This document shows positions 25,808 through 35,074 of a DNA stretch of 64,000 nt, piece after piece. Below the pieces are notes generated by a model. It was not told where the DNA came from, made no database searches, and saw nothing but the letters and a program-made list of their open reading frames with translations. The position numbers and the translations under genes are program-made. Source of the stretch: CAVQHY01 sp963712465 (GTDB lineage: Bacteria; Actinomycetota; Thermoleophilia; Gaiellales; Gaiellaceae); the NCBI GenBank assembly GCA_963712465.1, contig CAVQHY010000010.1:1-64000 (forward strand), given 5' to 3'. Positions within the stretch are counted from its first letter, which is position 1. Each line of letters starts with the position of its first letter.

Positions 25808-26888
25808 TTCCCGTCAGCAAGCACTTGACGCCGCCCTCAGCCAGATCGAGCGGCAGTACGGCAAGGGGTCGGTCATGAAGATGTCGGACCAGGCGCTCGT
25901 TGCGGTGCCGTCGATCTCGACGGGCTCTCTTTCCCTCGACATGGCGCTCGGGGTCGGCGGGCTTCCGCGCGGGCGCATCGTCGAGATCTTCGGCCCCGAG
26001 TCCTCGGGCAAGACGACTCTCGTCTACCACGTGATCGCGGAGGCCCAGCGCCGCGGCGGCATCTGCGCCTTCATCGACGCCGAGCACGCCATGGATCCCG
26101 TCTACGCGCGCAAGATCGGGGTCTCGATCGACGATCTCCTCGTCTCGCAGCCCGACAACGGCGAGCAGGCGCTCGAGATCACCGAGCTGCTGATTCGCTC
26201 GGGGGCCGTCGACGTGGTCGCGGTCGACTCGGTCGCGGCTTTGACGCCGCGGGCGGAGATCGAGGGAGAGATGGGCGACAGCCACGTCGGGTTGCAGGCG
26301 CGGCTCATGAGCCAGGCGCTGCGAAAGCTCGCGGGCACGCTCAACCGGACCGGCACGGTAGCGGTGTTCACGAACCAGCTCCGCGAGAAGATCGGGGTGA
26401 TGTTCGGGAACCCGGAGACGACCCCGGGGGGGCGCGCGCTCAAGTTCTACTCGTCGATCCGGCTCGACATCCGGCGGATCGAGACTCTCAAGGAAGGCGT
26501 GGAGGCGATCGGCAACCGCACCCGCGTCAAGGTGGTCAAGAACAAGGTCGCGCCACCGTTCAAGCAGTGCGAGTTCGACATCATCTACGGGGATGGCATC
26601 TCCTGGGAGGGCACGGTGCTCGACGTGGGGCTCGAGCACAAGCTCGTCCAGAAGTCCGGCTCGTACTTCAGCTACGGGGACGAGCGACTGGGCCAGGGGC
26701 GCCAGAACGCGACCGCCTTCCTGCGCGAGCACCCCGACGTGACGCAGGGGATCCTGCGCGCGCTCCAGGCGGAGGTCGGTCCGGAGGCGGTCGTCTCGTC
26801 GCGGCTCCTGCCGCTGGCCGATAGCAAGCCGGCCGACGCTCCACTCGCCGTGGCCGAGCCTGTCGCCGAGGAGGTGGAGGTCGCCTGA
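25800..26888 (+). CDS. recA: recombinase RecA
   Basis: A 362-aa RecA of normal length. Motifs: GPESSGKTTLVYHVIAEAQ (Walker A), CAFIDAEHAMDPVYA, VVAVDSVAALTPRAEIEGEM (Walker B), GLQARLMSQALRKLAG and TNQLREKIGVMFGNPETTPG (L2 loop). It forms filaments on ssDNA for homologous recombination and activates LexA cleavage. Start is TTG 25800 with a perfect Shine-Dalgarno. No intein. The recX regulator follows 39 bases downstream. I saw no clear LexA box in the short upstream region. Confidence 0.97.
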   Translation: MTDSRQQALDAALSQIERQYGKGSVMKMSDQALVAVPSISTGSLSLDMALGVGGLPRGRIVEIFGPESSGKTTLVYHVIAEAQRRGGICAFIDAEHAMDPVYARKIGVSIDDLLVSQPDNGEQALEITELLIRSGAVDVVAVDSVAALTPRAEIEGEMGDSHVGLQARLMSQALRKLAGTLNRTGTVAVFTNQLREKIGVMFGNPETTPGGRALKFYSSIRLDIRRIETLKEGVEAIGNRTRVKVVKNKVAPPFKQCEFDIIYGDGISWEGTVLDVGLEHKLVQKSGSYFSYGDERLGQGRQNATAFLREHPDVTQGILRALQAEVGPEAVVSSRLLPLADSKPADAPLAVAEPVAEEVEVA

Positions 26889-26927
26889 GCCATCGCTTCC
26901 GCAGACGGGCCGCCGAGAGCCCAGAGG

Positions 26928-27587
26928 GTGGGGGTGGGAGGTAGCCGCCGGGAGGATGCCGTTTCCCCGGTCGGGTCTGGAGACTCTCCGCCCGTTCTGA
27001 CCGCGCTGCGCCGTGCCGGTCCGGGGTGGGTGGCCCTCGAGGTCGACGGGCGACCATGGCGCGCGGTGCCGGACGAGGCGGTTCTCGCTGCGGGACTTGC
27101 GCTCGGGATGGCACTCGACCGCAGGCGCCTGCGGTCGCTCAGGCGCGAGCTGCGTCGCGGCGACGCATTGGCGACGGCAGGGCGGGGGCTCGCCCGTCGC
27201 AGCGAGTCGCGTGCCCGCCTCGCGCAGCGGCTCGAGCGTGCCGGCGTAGCGCCGGCCGCCCGCCGCGAGGCGCTCGACACCCTCGAGCGGCTCGGGCTCG
27301 TCGACGATGCCCGGCTCGCCGGGGCCAGGGCCGAGAACCTCGTGCGCCGAGGCTGGGGGGATGCGGCGATCGTGGCGAAGATCATTGCGGAGGGGATCGC
27401 GGACGAGTCCGCCCTGCGCGCCGTCGAGGAGCTTCCGAGCGAGCGTGACCGGGCGATCGCACTCGCGGAGGGCCAGTCCGACCGCCGCCGAACCGCGGCC
27501 CTGCTCACACGGCGGGGGTTCGGTGACGACGCAATCGAAGCCGCGGTCGGCCCGCTCGACGAGCTACCGCCTCCAGCGGTACCATAG
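26928..27587 (+). CDS. recX: RecX-family regulator of RecA
   Basis: A 219-aa, very Arg/Ala-rich protein with RecX three-helix repeats: ALATAGRGLARRSESRARLAQRL, LERLGLVDDARLAGARAENLVRRGWG and TAALLTRRGFGDDAIEAAV. RecX caps and inhibits RecA filaments. Position after recA agrees. The N-terminus is uncertain: GTG 26928 gives about 20 low-complexity residues before the conserved VLTALRRAGPGWVALEVDG. Confidence 0.85.
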   Translation: MGVGGSRREDAVSPVGSGDSPPVLTALRRAGPGWVALEVDGRPWRAVPDEAVLAAGLALGMALDRRRLRSLRRELRRGDALATAGRGLARRSESRARLAQRLERAGVAPAARREALDTLERLGLVDDARLAGARAENLVRRGWGDAAIVAKIIAEGIADESALRAVEELPSERDRAIALAEGQSDRRRTAALLTRRGFGDDAIEAAVGPLDELPPPAVP

Positions 27588-27813
27588 GTCGTTACCACTT
27601 CGACAAAACGCCTGCACAGGAACGGCTTTTCGCAGCGAATCGGATACGACGAGAGCACAATCGACGCGACAGACCCCCAGTTGACCACCTGCGAGGCCAC
27701 GCGGAGGACCAGCCAGACGGCCTGACGAGTGGCGCTGCGCGAGCCCGCTTCGCGGCCTCGCACCGATTCCGGAGATGCCGTTACCTGCGGGCTCGAGCAC
27801 GTAGGAGCGAGCA

Positions 27814-29346
27814 ATGGAGTTTCTGATCGACATCCTCGTCGGCCTTGCCGTCGGGGTCGGCGTCGCCGTCGCCGCTACCCGCCTTCTGCTCACCCGCAAG
27901 CTTGCGGCGGGCGAGGCCGCCAGGGAGGGGGCGAGCGAGAACGCGCGGCGCGCTGCCGATGCGATCCGCCGCGAGGCCCAGGTCGAAGCGCGCGAGGAGG
28001 CCGTGAAGGTGCGCGGCGAGCTCGAGCTCGAGCTGTCGGAGAAGCGCGCGGAGGTGCTGAAGGTCGAGGAGCGCGTGCTCGTGAAGGAAGAGGAGATCGA
28101 CCGCAAGCTGGGCGAGCTAGAGCGGAGAGAGCAGGGGTTCGCCGACCGCGAGGCACACGTGCGCCAGCTCCAGGAAGAGTTGAAATCCGCCAAGGACGAG
28201 CAGCTTCGCGCACTCGAGAAGATCTCCCACATGACGACTGGCGAGGCGAAGCAGCAGCTGCTCGAGCGTTCGGAGGAGCTCGTTCGCCACGAGCTGGCGA
28301 GGATGGTGCGCCAGCTCGAGGAGGAGGCGCACGCCGACGCGAAGCGCCGGGCGCGCAACCTCGTCGCCGAAGCGTTGCAGCGGGTTGCCGCGAGCCACGC
28401 CGCCGAGACGACCGTGTCGCTCGTCGAGCTCCCGTCCGACGACATGAAGGGCCGGATCATCGGCCGCGAAGGCCGCAACATCCGTGCGCTCGAGAACCTG
28501 ACCGGCGTGGACTTCATCATCGACGACACCCCCCAGGCGGTGGTGCTCTCGTCCTTCGACGGCGTTCGCCGCGAGGTCGCCAAGCTGACGCTGCAAAAGC
28601 TCGTCGAGGACGGCCGCATCCATCCGTCACGAATCGAGGAGACCTTCTACCAGTCCAAGGCCGAGATCGAGGAGCTGATCCGCCAGGCCGGCGAGCAGGC
28701 CGTGTTCGAGGCCAACTGCGGCAAGTTCCACGACGAGCTCGTGATCGTGCTCGGACGCCTCCGATACCGCACCAGCTACGGACAGAACATCCTCAAGCAC
28801 TCGCTCGAGTGCTCGCATCTGGCGGGAATCATGGCGTCGGAGCTCGGCGCAGGCGTCAAGAACGCGAAGCGCGCCGCGCTCCTGCACGACATCGGCAAGG
28901 CGATGACCCACGAGGTCGAGGGCTCCCATGCGCTCATCTCGGCGCAACTCGCGAAGAAATACGGCGAGTCGCAGCACGTGGTCCATGCGATCGAGGCCCA
29001 TCACTACGAGGTCCAGCCGCAGACGGTCGAGGCGGTACTAGTAATCGCCTCCGATGCGATCTCGGCCTCTCGCCCGGGCGCTCGCGGCGAGAGCGTCGAG
29101 CACTACATCAAGCGGCTCGAGTCTCTCGAGAAGATCGCGTCCGAGAAGAAGGGCGTCGAGCGCGTGTACGCGATTCAGGCCGGCCGTGAGATCCGGGTGA
29201 TGGTCAAGCCGACCGAGGTCGACGACGACACCGCGGTGCTCCTGTCGCACGAGATCGCCCGGGAGATCGAGGGGTCGCTCGAGTATCCCGGCCAGATCAA
29301 GGTCACCGTGATCCGCGAAAGCAGGGCGACGGAATTCGCGAAATGA
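27814..29346 (+). CDS. rny: ribonuclease Y
   Basis: A 510-aa protein with an N-terminal membrane anchor (residues 1-25), a long coiled coil to about residue 195, a KH domain with the GRIIGREGRNIRALE loop, an HD domain with LLHDIGKAMTHEVEGSHA, and a conserved C-terminal domain ending IKVTVIRESRATEFAK. It is a membrane-bound endoribonuclease that initiates mRNA turnover. AGGAG seven bases before ATG 27814 is a good Shine-Dalgarno; a TTGACC at 27679-27684 could be a -35 element in the 226-base upstream gap. Followed by an array of hairpins. Confidence 0.95.
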   Translation: MEFLIDILVGLAVGVGVAVAATRLLLTRKLAAGEAAREGASENARRAADAIRREAQVEAREEAVKVRGELELELSEKRAEVLKVEERVLVKEEEIDRKLGELERREQGFADREAHVRQLQEELKSAKDEQLRALEKISHMTTGEAKQQLLERSEELVRHELARMVRQLEEEAHADAKRRARNLVAEALQRVAASHAAETTVSLVELPSDDMKGRIIGREGRNIRALENLTGVDFIIDDTPQAVVLSSFDGVRREVAKLTLQKLVEDGRIHPSRIEETFYQSKAEIEELIRQAGEQAVFEANCGKFHDELVIVLGRLRYRTSYGQNILKHSLECSHLAGIMASELGAGVKNAKRAALLHDIGKAMTHEVEGSHALISAQLAKKYGESQHVVHAIEAHHYEVQPQTVEAVLVIASDAISASRPGARGESVEHYIKRLESLEKIASEKKGVERVYAIQAGREIRVMVKPTEVDDDTAVLLSHEIAREIEGSLEYPGQIKVTVIRESRATEFAK

Positions 29347-29362
29347 CCCGATTTCGGGTCAT
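29343..29362 (+). terminator. hairpin overlapping the rny stop codon
   Basis: ATGACCCG (29343-29350) pairs with CGGGTCAT (29355-29362) around ATTT; the stop codon TGA is inside the stem. There is no T tract. It may act as terminator or 3'-end protector. Confidence 0.5.
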
Positions 29363-29377
29363 CTCGCCACCTTCGTG

Positions 29378-29461
29378 GGGCGAGGCTTGCCTCGCCCGGA
29401 AAGCTCCGAGCGAAGCGAGGAGGGTAGCTATCCTCCGGGAAATGCGGAGCATTTTCCCGGA
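29378..29461 (+). repeat. three further tandem hairpins in the rny-miaB spacer
   Basis: Hairpin a: GGGCGAGG (29378-29385) with CCTCGCCC (29390-29397). Hairpin b: 29419-29426 with 29429-29436, one G-T pair. Hairpin c: 29434-29445 with 29449-29461 with one bulge; it shares bases with b, so b and c are alternative folds. Hairpin c ends four bases before the miaB ATG, so it could affect miaB translation. Confidence 0.55.
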
Positions 29462-29464
29462 CAG

Positions 29465-30784
29465 ATGAAGCGCTACCACGTCACGACGTTCGGCTGTCAG
29501 ATGAACGCGCACGACTCCGAGCGCATCAAGGGGATGCTCGAGTCGATCGGCCTCGGCGAGGCGGTGAGCCAGGAAGCGGCGGACGTACTCGTCTTCAACA
29601 CGTGCACGATCCGGGAGAAGCCCGACCAGCGGTTCGCCGCGCATCTCGCCCAGGCGGCCGCGCTCAAGAAGCGCGATCCCGACAAGGTGATCGCCGTCGG
29701 CGGCTGCTACGCGGAGGCGCAGCGCGAACGGCTCTTCGAGCTCTACCCGTACGTCGACGTCGCCTTCGGGCCGGGGTCGATCCCGCACCTCGCCGACTGG
29801 CTGGGAGCAGGAGGTGCGGGCCCCGCGGGGAGCTTCGCGCGCTGGGACCACTTCGCCGGCGACCTGCCCGCGCGCCGCGAGCGGCCCTACCAGGCCTGGG
29901 TGCAGGTGTCGATGGGCTGCAACTCGAAATGTGCCTACTGCATCGTCCCCTCCGTACGGGGCCGCGAGCAGAGCCGCCGGCCCGGGGAGATCGTCGCCGA
30001 GGTCTCCTCGCTTGCGGCCGATGGCGTCAAGGAGGTCACGCTGCTCGGGCAGAACGTCAACTCGTGGGGACGCGATCTCGCGCCGGAGGTGCGAACCGAG
30101 TTCGGGGAGCTCCTGCGAGCGGTCGACGCCGTCCCGGGCATCGAGCGGATCCGTTTCACCAGCCCCCATCCCAAGGACTTTCGCGACCCGGTGGTCGCCG
30201 CGATGGCCGAGTGCCCTTCGGTGTGCGAGCACGTCCACCTGCCGCTGCAGTCCGGCTCGTCGCGCGTGCTCAAGCGCATGCGGCGCACCTACGATCGAGA
30301 CCGCTACATCGGGCTCGTCGAGCGCCTCCGCAGCGCGATCCCCGACCTCGCGCTCACGACCGACCTGATCGTCGGGTTCCCCGGAGAGTCCGAGGACGAC
30401 TTCGGCGAGACGCTCGAGGTCGTCGAGGAGGTCGGCTACGACGGTGCATTCACGTTCGTCTTCAGCCCGCGCACGGGAACCGAGGCTGCGACCATGCCCG
30501 ACCAGATTCCCGAAGAGCTGAAGGTCGAGCGGATCGAGCGGCTGATCGAGCTCGTCCAGCGGCTCGCGCTCGAGCGGAACCTCGAGCGCGTCGGGCGGGT
30601 GGAGGAAGTCCTGGTCGAGGGGGTGAGCCGCACCGATCCCTCGCTCCTTCGCGGGCGGACTCGTCGCAACACCACCGTGAACTTCGCGGGCGCCACGGCC
30701 GCCGGAGAGCTCGTCGACGTGCGGATCGCCGGGGCGACCTCGATGACGCTTCGAGGCACCGAGGCGGCGCTCGTCGCCGCTTGA
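29465..30784 (+). CDS. miaB: tRNA-2-methylthio-N6-dimethylallyladenosine synthase
   Basis: A 439-aa radical-SAM methylthiotransferase. The N-terminal UPF0004 cluster cysteines are in TTFGCQMN, FNTCTIREK and VGGCYAEAQ; the radical-SAM triad is in MGCNSKCAYCIVPSVRG; the C-terminal TRAM domain includes VLVEGVSR and GRTRRNTTVNF. It adds the 2-methylthio group to i6A37 made by MiaA, whose gene follows directly. ATG 29465 begins at the conserved KRYHVTTFGCQMN. The stop overlaps the miaA TTG (TTGA). Confidence 0.95.
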   Translation: MKRYHVTTFGCQMNAHDSERIKGMLESIGLGEAVSQEAADVLVFNTCTIREKPDQRFAAHLAQAAALKKRDPDKVIAVGGCYAEAQRERLFELYPYVDVAFGPGSIPHLADWLGAGGAGPAGSFARWDHFAGDLPARRERPYQAWVQVSMGCNSKCAYCIVPSVRGREQSRRPGEIVAEVSSLAADGVKEVTLLGQNVNSWGRDLAPEVRTEFGELLRAVDAVPGIERIRFTSPHPKDFRDPVVAAMAECPSVCEHVHLPLQSGSSRVLKRMRRTYDRDRYIGLVERLRSAIPDLALTTDLIVGFPGESEDDFGETLEVVEEVGYDGAFTFVFSPRTGTEAATMPDQIPEELKVERIERLIELVQRLALERNLERVGRVEEVLVEGVSRTDPSLLRGRTRRNTTVNFAGATAAGELVDVRIAGATSMTLRGTEAALVAA

Positions 30785-31662
30785 GTCCGCGCGTCGTCGC
30801 GATCTTCGGGCCGACGGCGAGCGGGAAGACCGCAGTCGCCGAGGCGCTCGCCGACCTCGCGCCCGCAGACATCGTGTCGGCGGACTCGATGCAGGTCTAC
30901 CGGGGCTTGCCGATCCTCAGCAACCAGCCTGACCGGCCGACGCGGCTCGTCGGCGTGTGGCCGCTGGCACACGAGGGCTCAGTCGGGGAGTACGCAACCC
31001 TCGCGCATGCGGCGATCGACGAGATCCTCGCGGCCGGACGGCTCGCCGTGGTCACGGGCGGCACGGGCCTGTACCTCCGCGCCGCGATCGCCGACCTCGA
31101 GGTTCCGCCCGCAGCGCCGCCGGGCGCACGCGTGCGGTGGGAGGCGTTCTACGACGACGCGGGCCCCGAACACGCCCATGCGCGGCTCGCCGAGCTCGAC
31201 CCGGCCGCCGCGTCCGCGGTGCACCCCAACGACCGCCGGCGCGTCGTGCGCGCGCTCGAGCTGAACGAGGCCGGCGGATCGCTCCGGGCGGGGCGCGATC
31301 GCCTCTGGAGCCCGGAGACCCGGCACCCGACCATGCTCTTCGGCCTGGACGTCCGCGCAGAGGTGCTCGGGGAGCGAATCGCCGCTCGGACGCGGGCGAT
31401 GTTCGAGGGCGGCGTGCAGGACGAGGTCGCCCTGGCTCTCGCCGGGACGATCTCGACGACGGCGCGGGAGATGATCGGACTCGAGGAGATCGCGACGCTG
31501 TCTCGTCAGGAGGCGGTCGCGGCCGTCGAGCTTCGCACGCGACAGTACGCCGCCTACCAGCGGAAGTGGCTTCGTCGAATCCCCGAGCTGCGCGTCCTCG
31601 ACGGGACGGATCCGCCCGAGGAGAGCGCTCGGGCAATCCTCGCCGCCCTCGAGGCCGGATAG
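30781..31662 (+). CDS. miaA: tRNA dimethylallyltransferase
   Basis: A 293-aa DMAPP:tRNA transferase. P-loop AIFGPTASGKTAVAEALA, DIVSADSMQVYRGLPI, VVTGGTGLYLRAAI, VHPNDRRRVVRALE and RTRQYAAYQRKWLRR are all family landmarks. It isopentenylates A37 of tRNAs reading UNN codons. TTG 30781 overlaps the miaB TGA, giving a natural coupled pair that makes ms2i6A37. The TAG stop forms part of the TAGCCT box before dapF. Confidence 0.94.
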   Translation: MSPRVVAIFGPTASGKTAVAEALADLAPADIVSADSMQVYRGLPILSNQPDRPTRLVGVWPLAHEGSVGEYATLAHAAIDEILAAGRLAVVTGGTGLYLRAAIADLEVPPAAPPGARVRWEAFYDDAGPEHAHARLAELDPAAASAVHPNDRRRVVRALELNEAGGSLRAGRDRLWSPETRHPTMLFGLDVRAEVLGERIAARTRAMFEGGVQDEVALALAGTISTTAREMIGLEEIATLSRQEAVAAVELRTRQYAAYQRKWLRRIPELRVLDGTDPPEESARAILAALEAG

Positions 31663-31665
31663 CCT
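31660..31665 (+). promoter_or_regulatory. candidate leaderless -10 box TAGCCT for dapF
   Basis: TAGCCT starts with the miaA stop codon and is eight bases before GTG 31674, so dapF may have its own leaderless promoter. Confidence 0.45.
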
Positions 31666-31673
31666 TGGCCGCC

Positions 31674-32444
31674 GTGCGGTTCTCGAAGTGGCACGGCCTG
31701 GGCAATGCCTATCTCGTGATCGAGCGCTCCGACGCCGGCGAGGAGCTCGACTCGGCCCGAGTCCGCCTGCTCTGCGATGTGGACGAGGGAATCGGCGCCG
31801 ACGGCGTGCTCGAGGTGGTCGCCGCGACGCACGCAGGGGCCGAGATCGTGATCTGGAACCCCGACGGCTCGACGGCTGAGATGTCGGGGAACGGCACGCG
31901 GATCGCTGCCCGCTGGCTCATGCGGCGGAGCGGGGCGGACGAGGTCGTCGTCGTGGTCGGCTCGCGGGAGGTGCGCGCGCGCATGCGCGAGGGAATGCTG
32001 GTCGAGCAGGATCTGGGTGCGGTCGAGGTCGGGGCACTCGAGGCGATCGACGTGGACGGTGAGGCAGTCGAGCTCACGCCCGTGTCGGTCGGGAATCCTC
32101 ACGCGGTCGTGCGGCGGGATCCGACGCGCGACGCGCTCCTGCGCCTCGGCCCGCGGATCGAGACGCACATGCGCTTTCCCGGGCGTACGAACGTTCAGCT
32201 GGTCCGCGTCGACGGCACGCACGATCTGACGGTCGCGGTCTGGGAGCGCGGGGCGGGGGAGACGCGCTCGTCGGGCACGAGCGCGGTCGCCGCAGCCGCT
32301 GCCTCCGTCGCGCAGGGATGGTGCGAGAGCCCGGTGACCGTGCACCTCGCCGGCGGCGACCTCCGCGTCGAGCTGGACTCCGAGCTGAACGCTCGTCTAA
32401 CGGGCCCCGCCGAGGAGGTGTGCCGCGGCGAGTATCTGGGGTAA
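31674..32444 (+). CDS. dapF: diaminopimelate epimerase homologue lacking both catalytic cysteines
   Basis: A 256-aa protein with the DapF fold markers FSKWHGLGNAYLVIE, IWNPDGSTAEMSGNGTR, VSVGNPHAVV, RTNVQLVRV and ERGAGETRSSGTSA. In characterised DapF the two acid/base cysteines sit in CGNGxR and ACGSGA; here they are Ser71 (MSGNG) and Ser200 (RSSGTSA). Both are read directly from TCG codons. The protein may be inactive, use a different mechanism, or act on another substrate. The neighbourhood (dapD, dapC, dapE divergent downstream) still argues for a role in LL- to meso-DAP conversion. An independent dapF could exist elsewhere in the genome. Confidence 0.85.
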   Translation: MRFSKWHGLGNAYLVIERSDAGEELDSARVRLLCDVDEGIGADGVLEVVAATHAGAEIVIWNPDGSTAEMSGNGTRIAARWLMRRSGADEVVVVVGSREVRARMREGMLVEQDLGAVEVGALEAIDVDGEAVELTPVSVGNPHAVVRRDPTRDALLRLGPRIETHMRFPGRTNVQLVRVDGTHDLTVAVWERGAGETRSSGTSAVAAAAASVAQGWCESPVTVHLAGGDLRVELDSELNARLTGPAEEVCRGEYLG

Positions 32445-32457
32445 GACCTGACCCCGA

Positions 32458-33257
<800 letters not shown>

Positions 33258-33261
<4 letters not shown>

Positions 33262-34409
33262 AGGACGGCCTCGAGGACCTCGACGGCCGCCGCGCATTCG
33301 TCGATCGTCGGCACGAGCGCGAAGCGTACGTACCCCTCCCCTGCCTCTCCGAGGTAGGAGCCGGGGGCGACCACGATCCCGTGCTCGAGGAGACGGAGCG
33401 CGAAGGACTCGGAAGTCTCGCCCGCGGGCACGGCCACCCAGAGGTACATCGTCGCCGCACTGCCCGCCAAGCGAAGGCCCTTCCGGGAAAGGAGGTCGAC
33501 GAGCAGGGCGCGCTTCTCGCGATAGGCGGCGCGCGCCCGTTCGACGTGATCCTCGTCACCCCACGCGAACGCCGCCGCACGCTGGACGAACTCCTGAGGC
33601 GCGGTTCCGACCGTCGGCCGGAACTTCCTGAGCGCCGCGATCAGCTCGGCCGGCCCTGCGACGAAGCCCGAACGGTAGCCGGTCATGGACGAGCGCTTGG
33701 AGAGCGAGTTGAAGACGGCGATGCGACTCCGGTCGCGCGCCTGGATCGCCGACACGGGGGGCGGACCCTCGAACCACAGCTCGGAGTACGCCTCGTCGGA
33801 GGCGATCACGAAGTCATGCTCCTCGGCGAGCTCCGCCAGTCGATCGTAAAGCTCGAGCGGCGCGGTCGCGCCGGTCGGGTTGTTCGGGTAGTTGACCCAG
33901 AGGACGGCTGTGCGTCCGAGCGTCTCCTCCGGGAGCGCGTCGAGCTCGGGCAAGAAGTCGTTGCGCTCGAGCAACGGCAGCCGCACGACGCGGCCGCGCG
34001 CGAACAGCGCGCCGCGCTCCTGCACGGGATAGCCGGGCTCGGTGAGCACCACCGTGTCCTTTCCGGCTTCCTCGTCGATCACGATCTGAGCGAAGCTGAA
34101 GATCGCCTCCTTCGAGCCGTAGGAGGGAATCACCTCCCGGTCGGGATCGAGCTCGACGCCGAAGCGACGGGCGACCCAGCCGGTAATCGCCCGACGAAGC
34201 TCGGGCAGCCCCTCGGCCAGCGGGTAGCTCGATGTCTCCTGGAGCCCGTCCACGAGCGCCTGGCGAATCCGCGGGTCGGTCGGCTCGCGAGGGTCGCCGA
34301 CGCCGAAGTCGATCACGCGCACGCCGGCGGCCGCGAGACGGCGCTTGGACTCCTCGAGGCGGACGAACGGGTACGTGGTCTGGCCGGTGAGGATGGGGGA
34401 GAAGCGCAT
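33258..34409 (-). CDS. dapC: succinyldiaminopimelate transaminase
   Basis: A 383-aa class I/II PLP aminotransferase. It has IDFGVGDPREPTDP, PSYGSKEAIFSFA, WVNYPNNPTGATAP, ASDEAYSELWFEGP (PLP-pyridine Asp), SLSKRSSMTGYRSGF with the Schiff-base lysine, and YVRFALVPT with the carboxylate Arg. The sequence and its position beside dapD and dapE support DapC. Start ATG 34409 shares one base with the upstream peptidase stop (TGATG). Confidence 0.9.
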
Positions 34410-35065
34410 CAGCGCCCGCTGGCGGAGAAGTGCTGGTAGTCCTTCGGATCCGACCAGCGTCCGCCCCAGCCCCAGCCGATCGCAGCGAACGCGGACACGG
34501 CGATGTCGCCGTCGTGGACCATCCCCGGGAGGCGCTTCGACCGGTCGAGGTAGCGGACGCTGCCGCGATGCGACGTCTTGCCGCCGCTCACGTACGGGTT
34601 CTCGAGCGGGTTCAGGTCGATGGCGAGGCCGTAGGCGTGCATCGACCAGCTTCCCGAGCCTGTCGCGGTACGGCAGTTGAACGCGGACGTGTTGTCGGCC
34701 TCGATCGAGCGGAAGTCGTCGGAGCCGTAGGCGTCCACCAGCCGCATCCGCCTGATCGGGAATCGCGCCTCGTACAGCGTCCGGAACACCGAGACGACGT
34801 CGCGGGCGACCTCCTCGTGGACGACCATCCGGCCTCGTTTCGCATGCCCGTCGAACCCCAGGTGGGTCATCGTCAGCAACCTGAGGTCGCCGACGCCGAC
34901 CGGGCAGCCGGGATGCCACGAGGTCAGCCGGCCGGCGAGCGACTCCGGCATCGGCCCGATGGTTGCCCGAAACCCGGGCTGCGAGCCGGGGGAGGCCTGC
35001 GACGGGAGCGCGGCGAGCGCCGCGAGCACGGCGGCGAGGAGAAGCGCGATCCGGGCCGGGCGCAC
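34409..35065 (-). CDS. secreted M15-family peptidoglycan peptidase (CwlK/VanY-like)
   Basis: A 218-aa protein with a signal peptide (MRPARIALLLAAVLAALAAL, cleavage near ASP at 25) and an M15_4 domain: FNCRTATGSGSWSMHAYGLA with SMHxxGxAID zinc ligands, AIDLNPLENPY, and a C-terminal GGRWSDPKDYQHF carrying the last His ligand. Such enzymes cut D-Ala-D-Ala or L-Ala-D-Glu bonds in peptidoglycan. The location inside the DAP operon ties precursor supply to wall remodelling. Confidence 0.82.
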   Translation of the reverse strand: MRPARIALLLAAVLAALAALPSQASPGSQPGFRATIGPMPESLAGRLTSWHPGCPVGVGDLRLLTMTHLGFDGHAKRGRMVVHEEVARDVVSVFRTLYEARFPIRRMRLVDAYGSDDFRSIEADNTSAFNCRTATGSGSWSMHAYGLAIDLNPLENPYVSGGKTSHRGSVRYLDRSKRLPGMVHDGDIAVSAFAAIGWGWGGRWSDPKDYQHFSASGR

Positions 35066-35074
35066 CGGCTCAGG

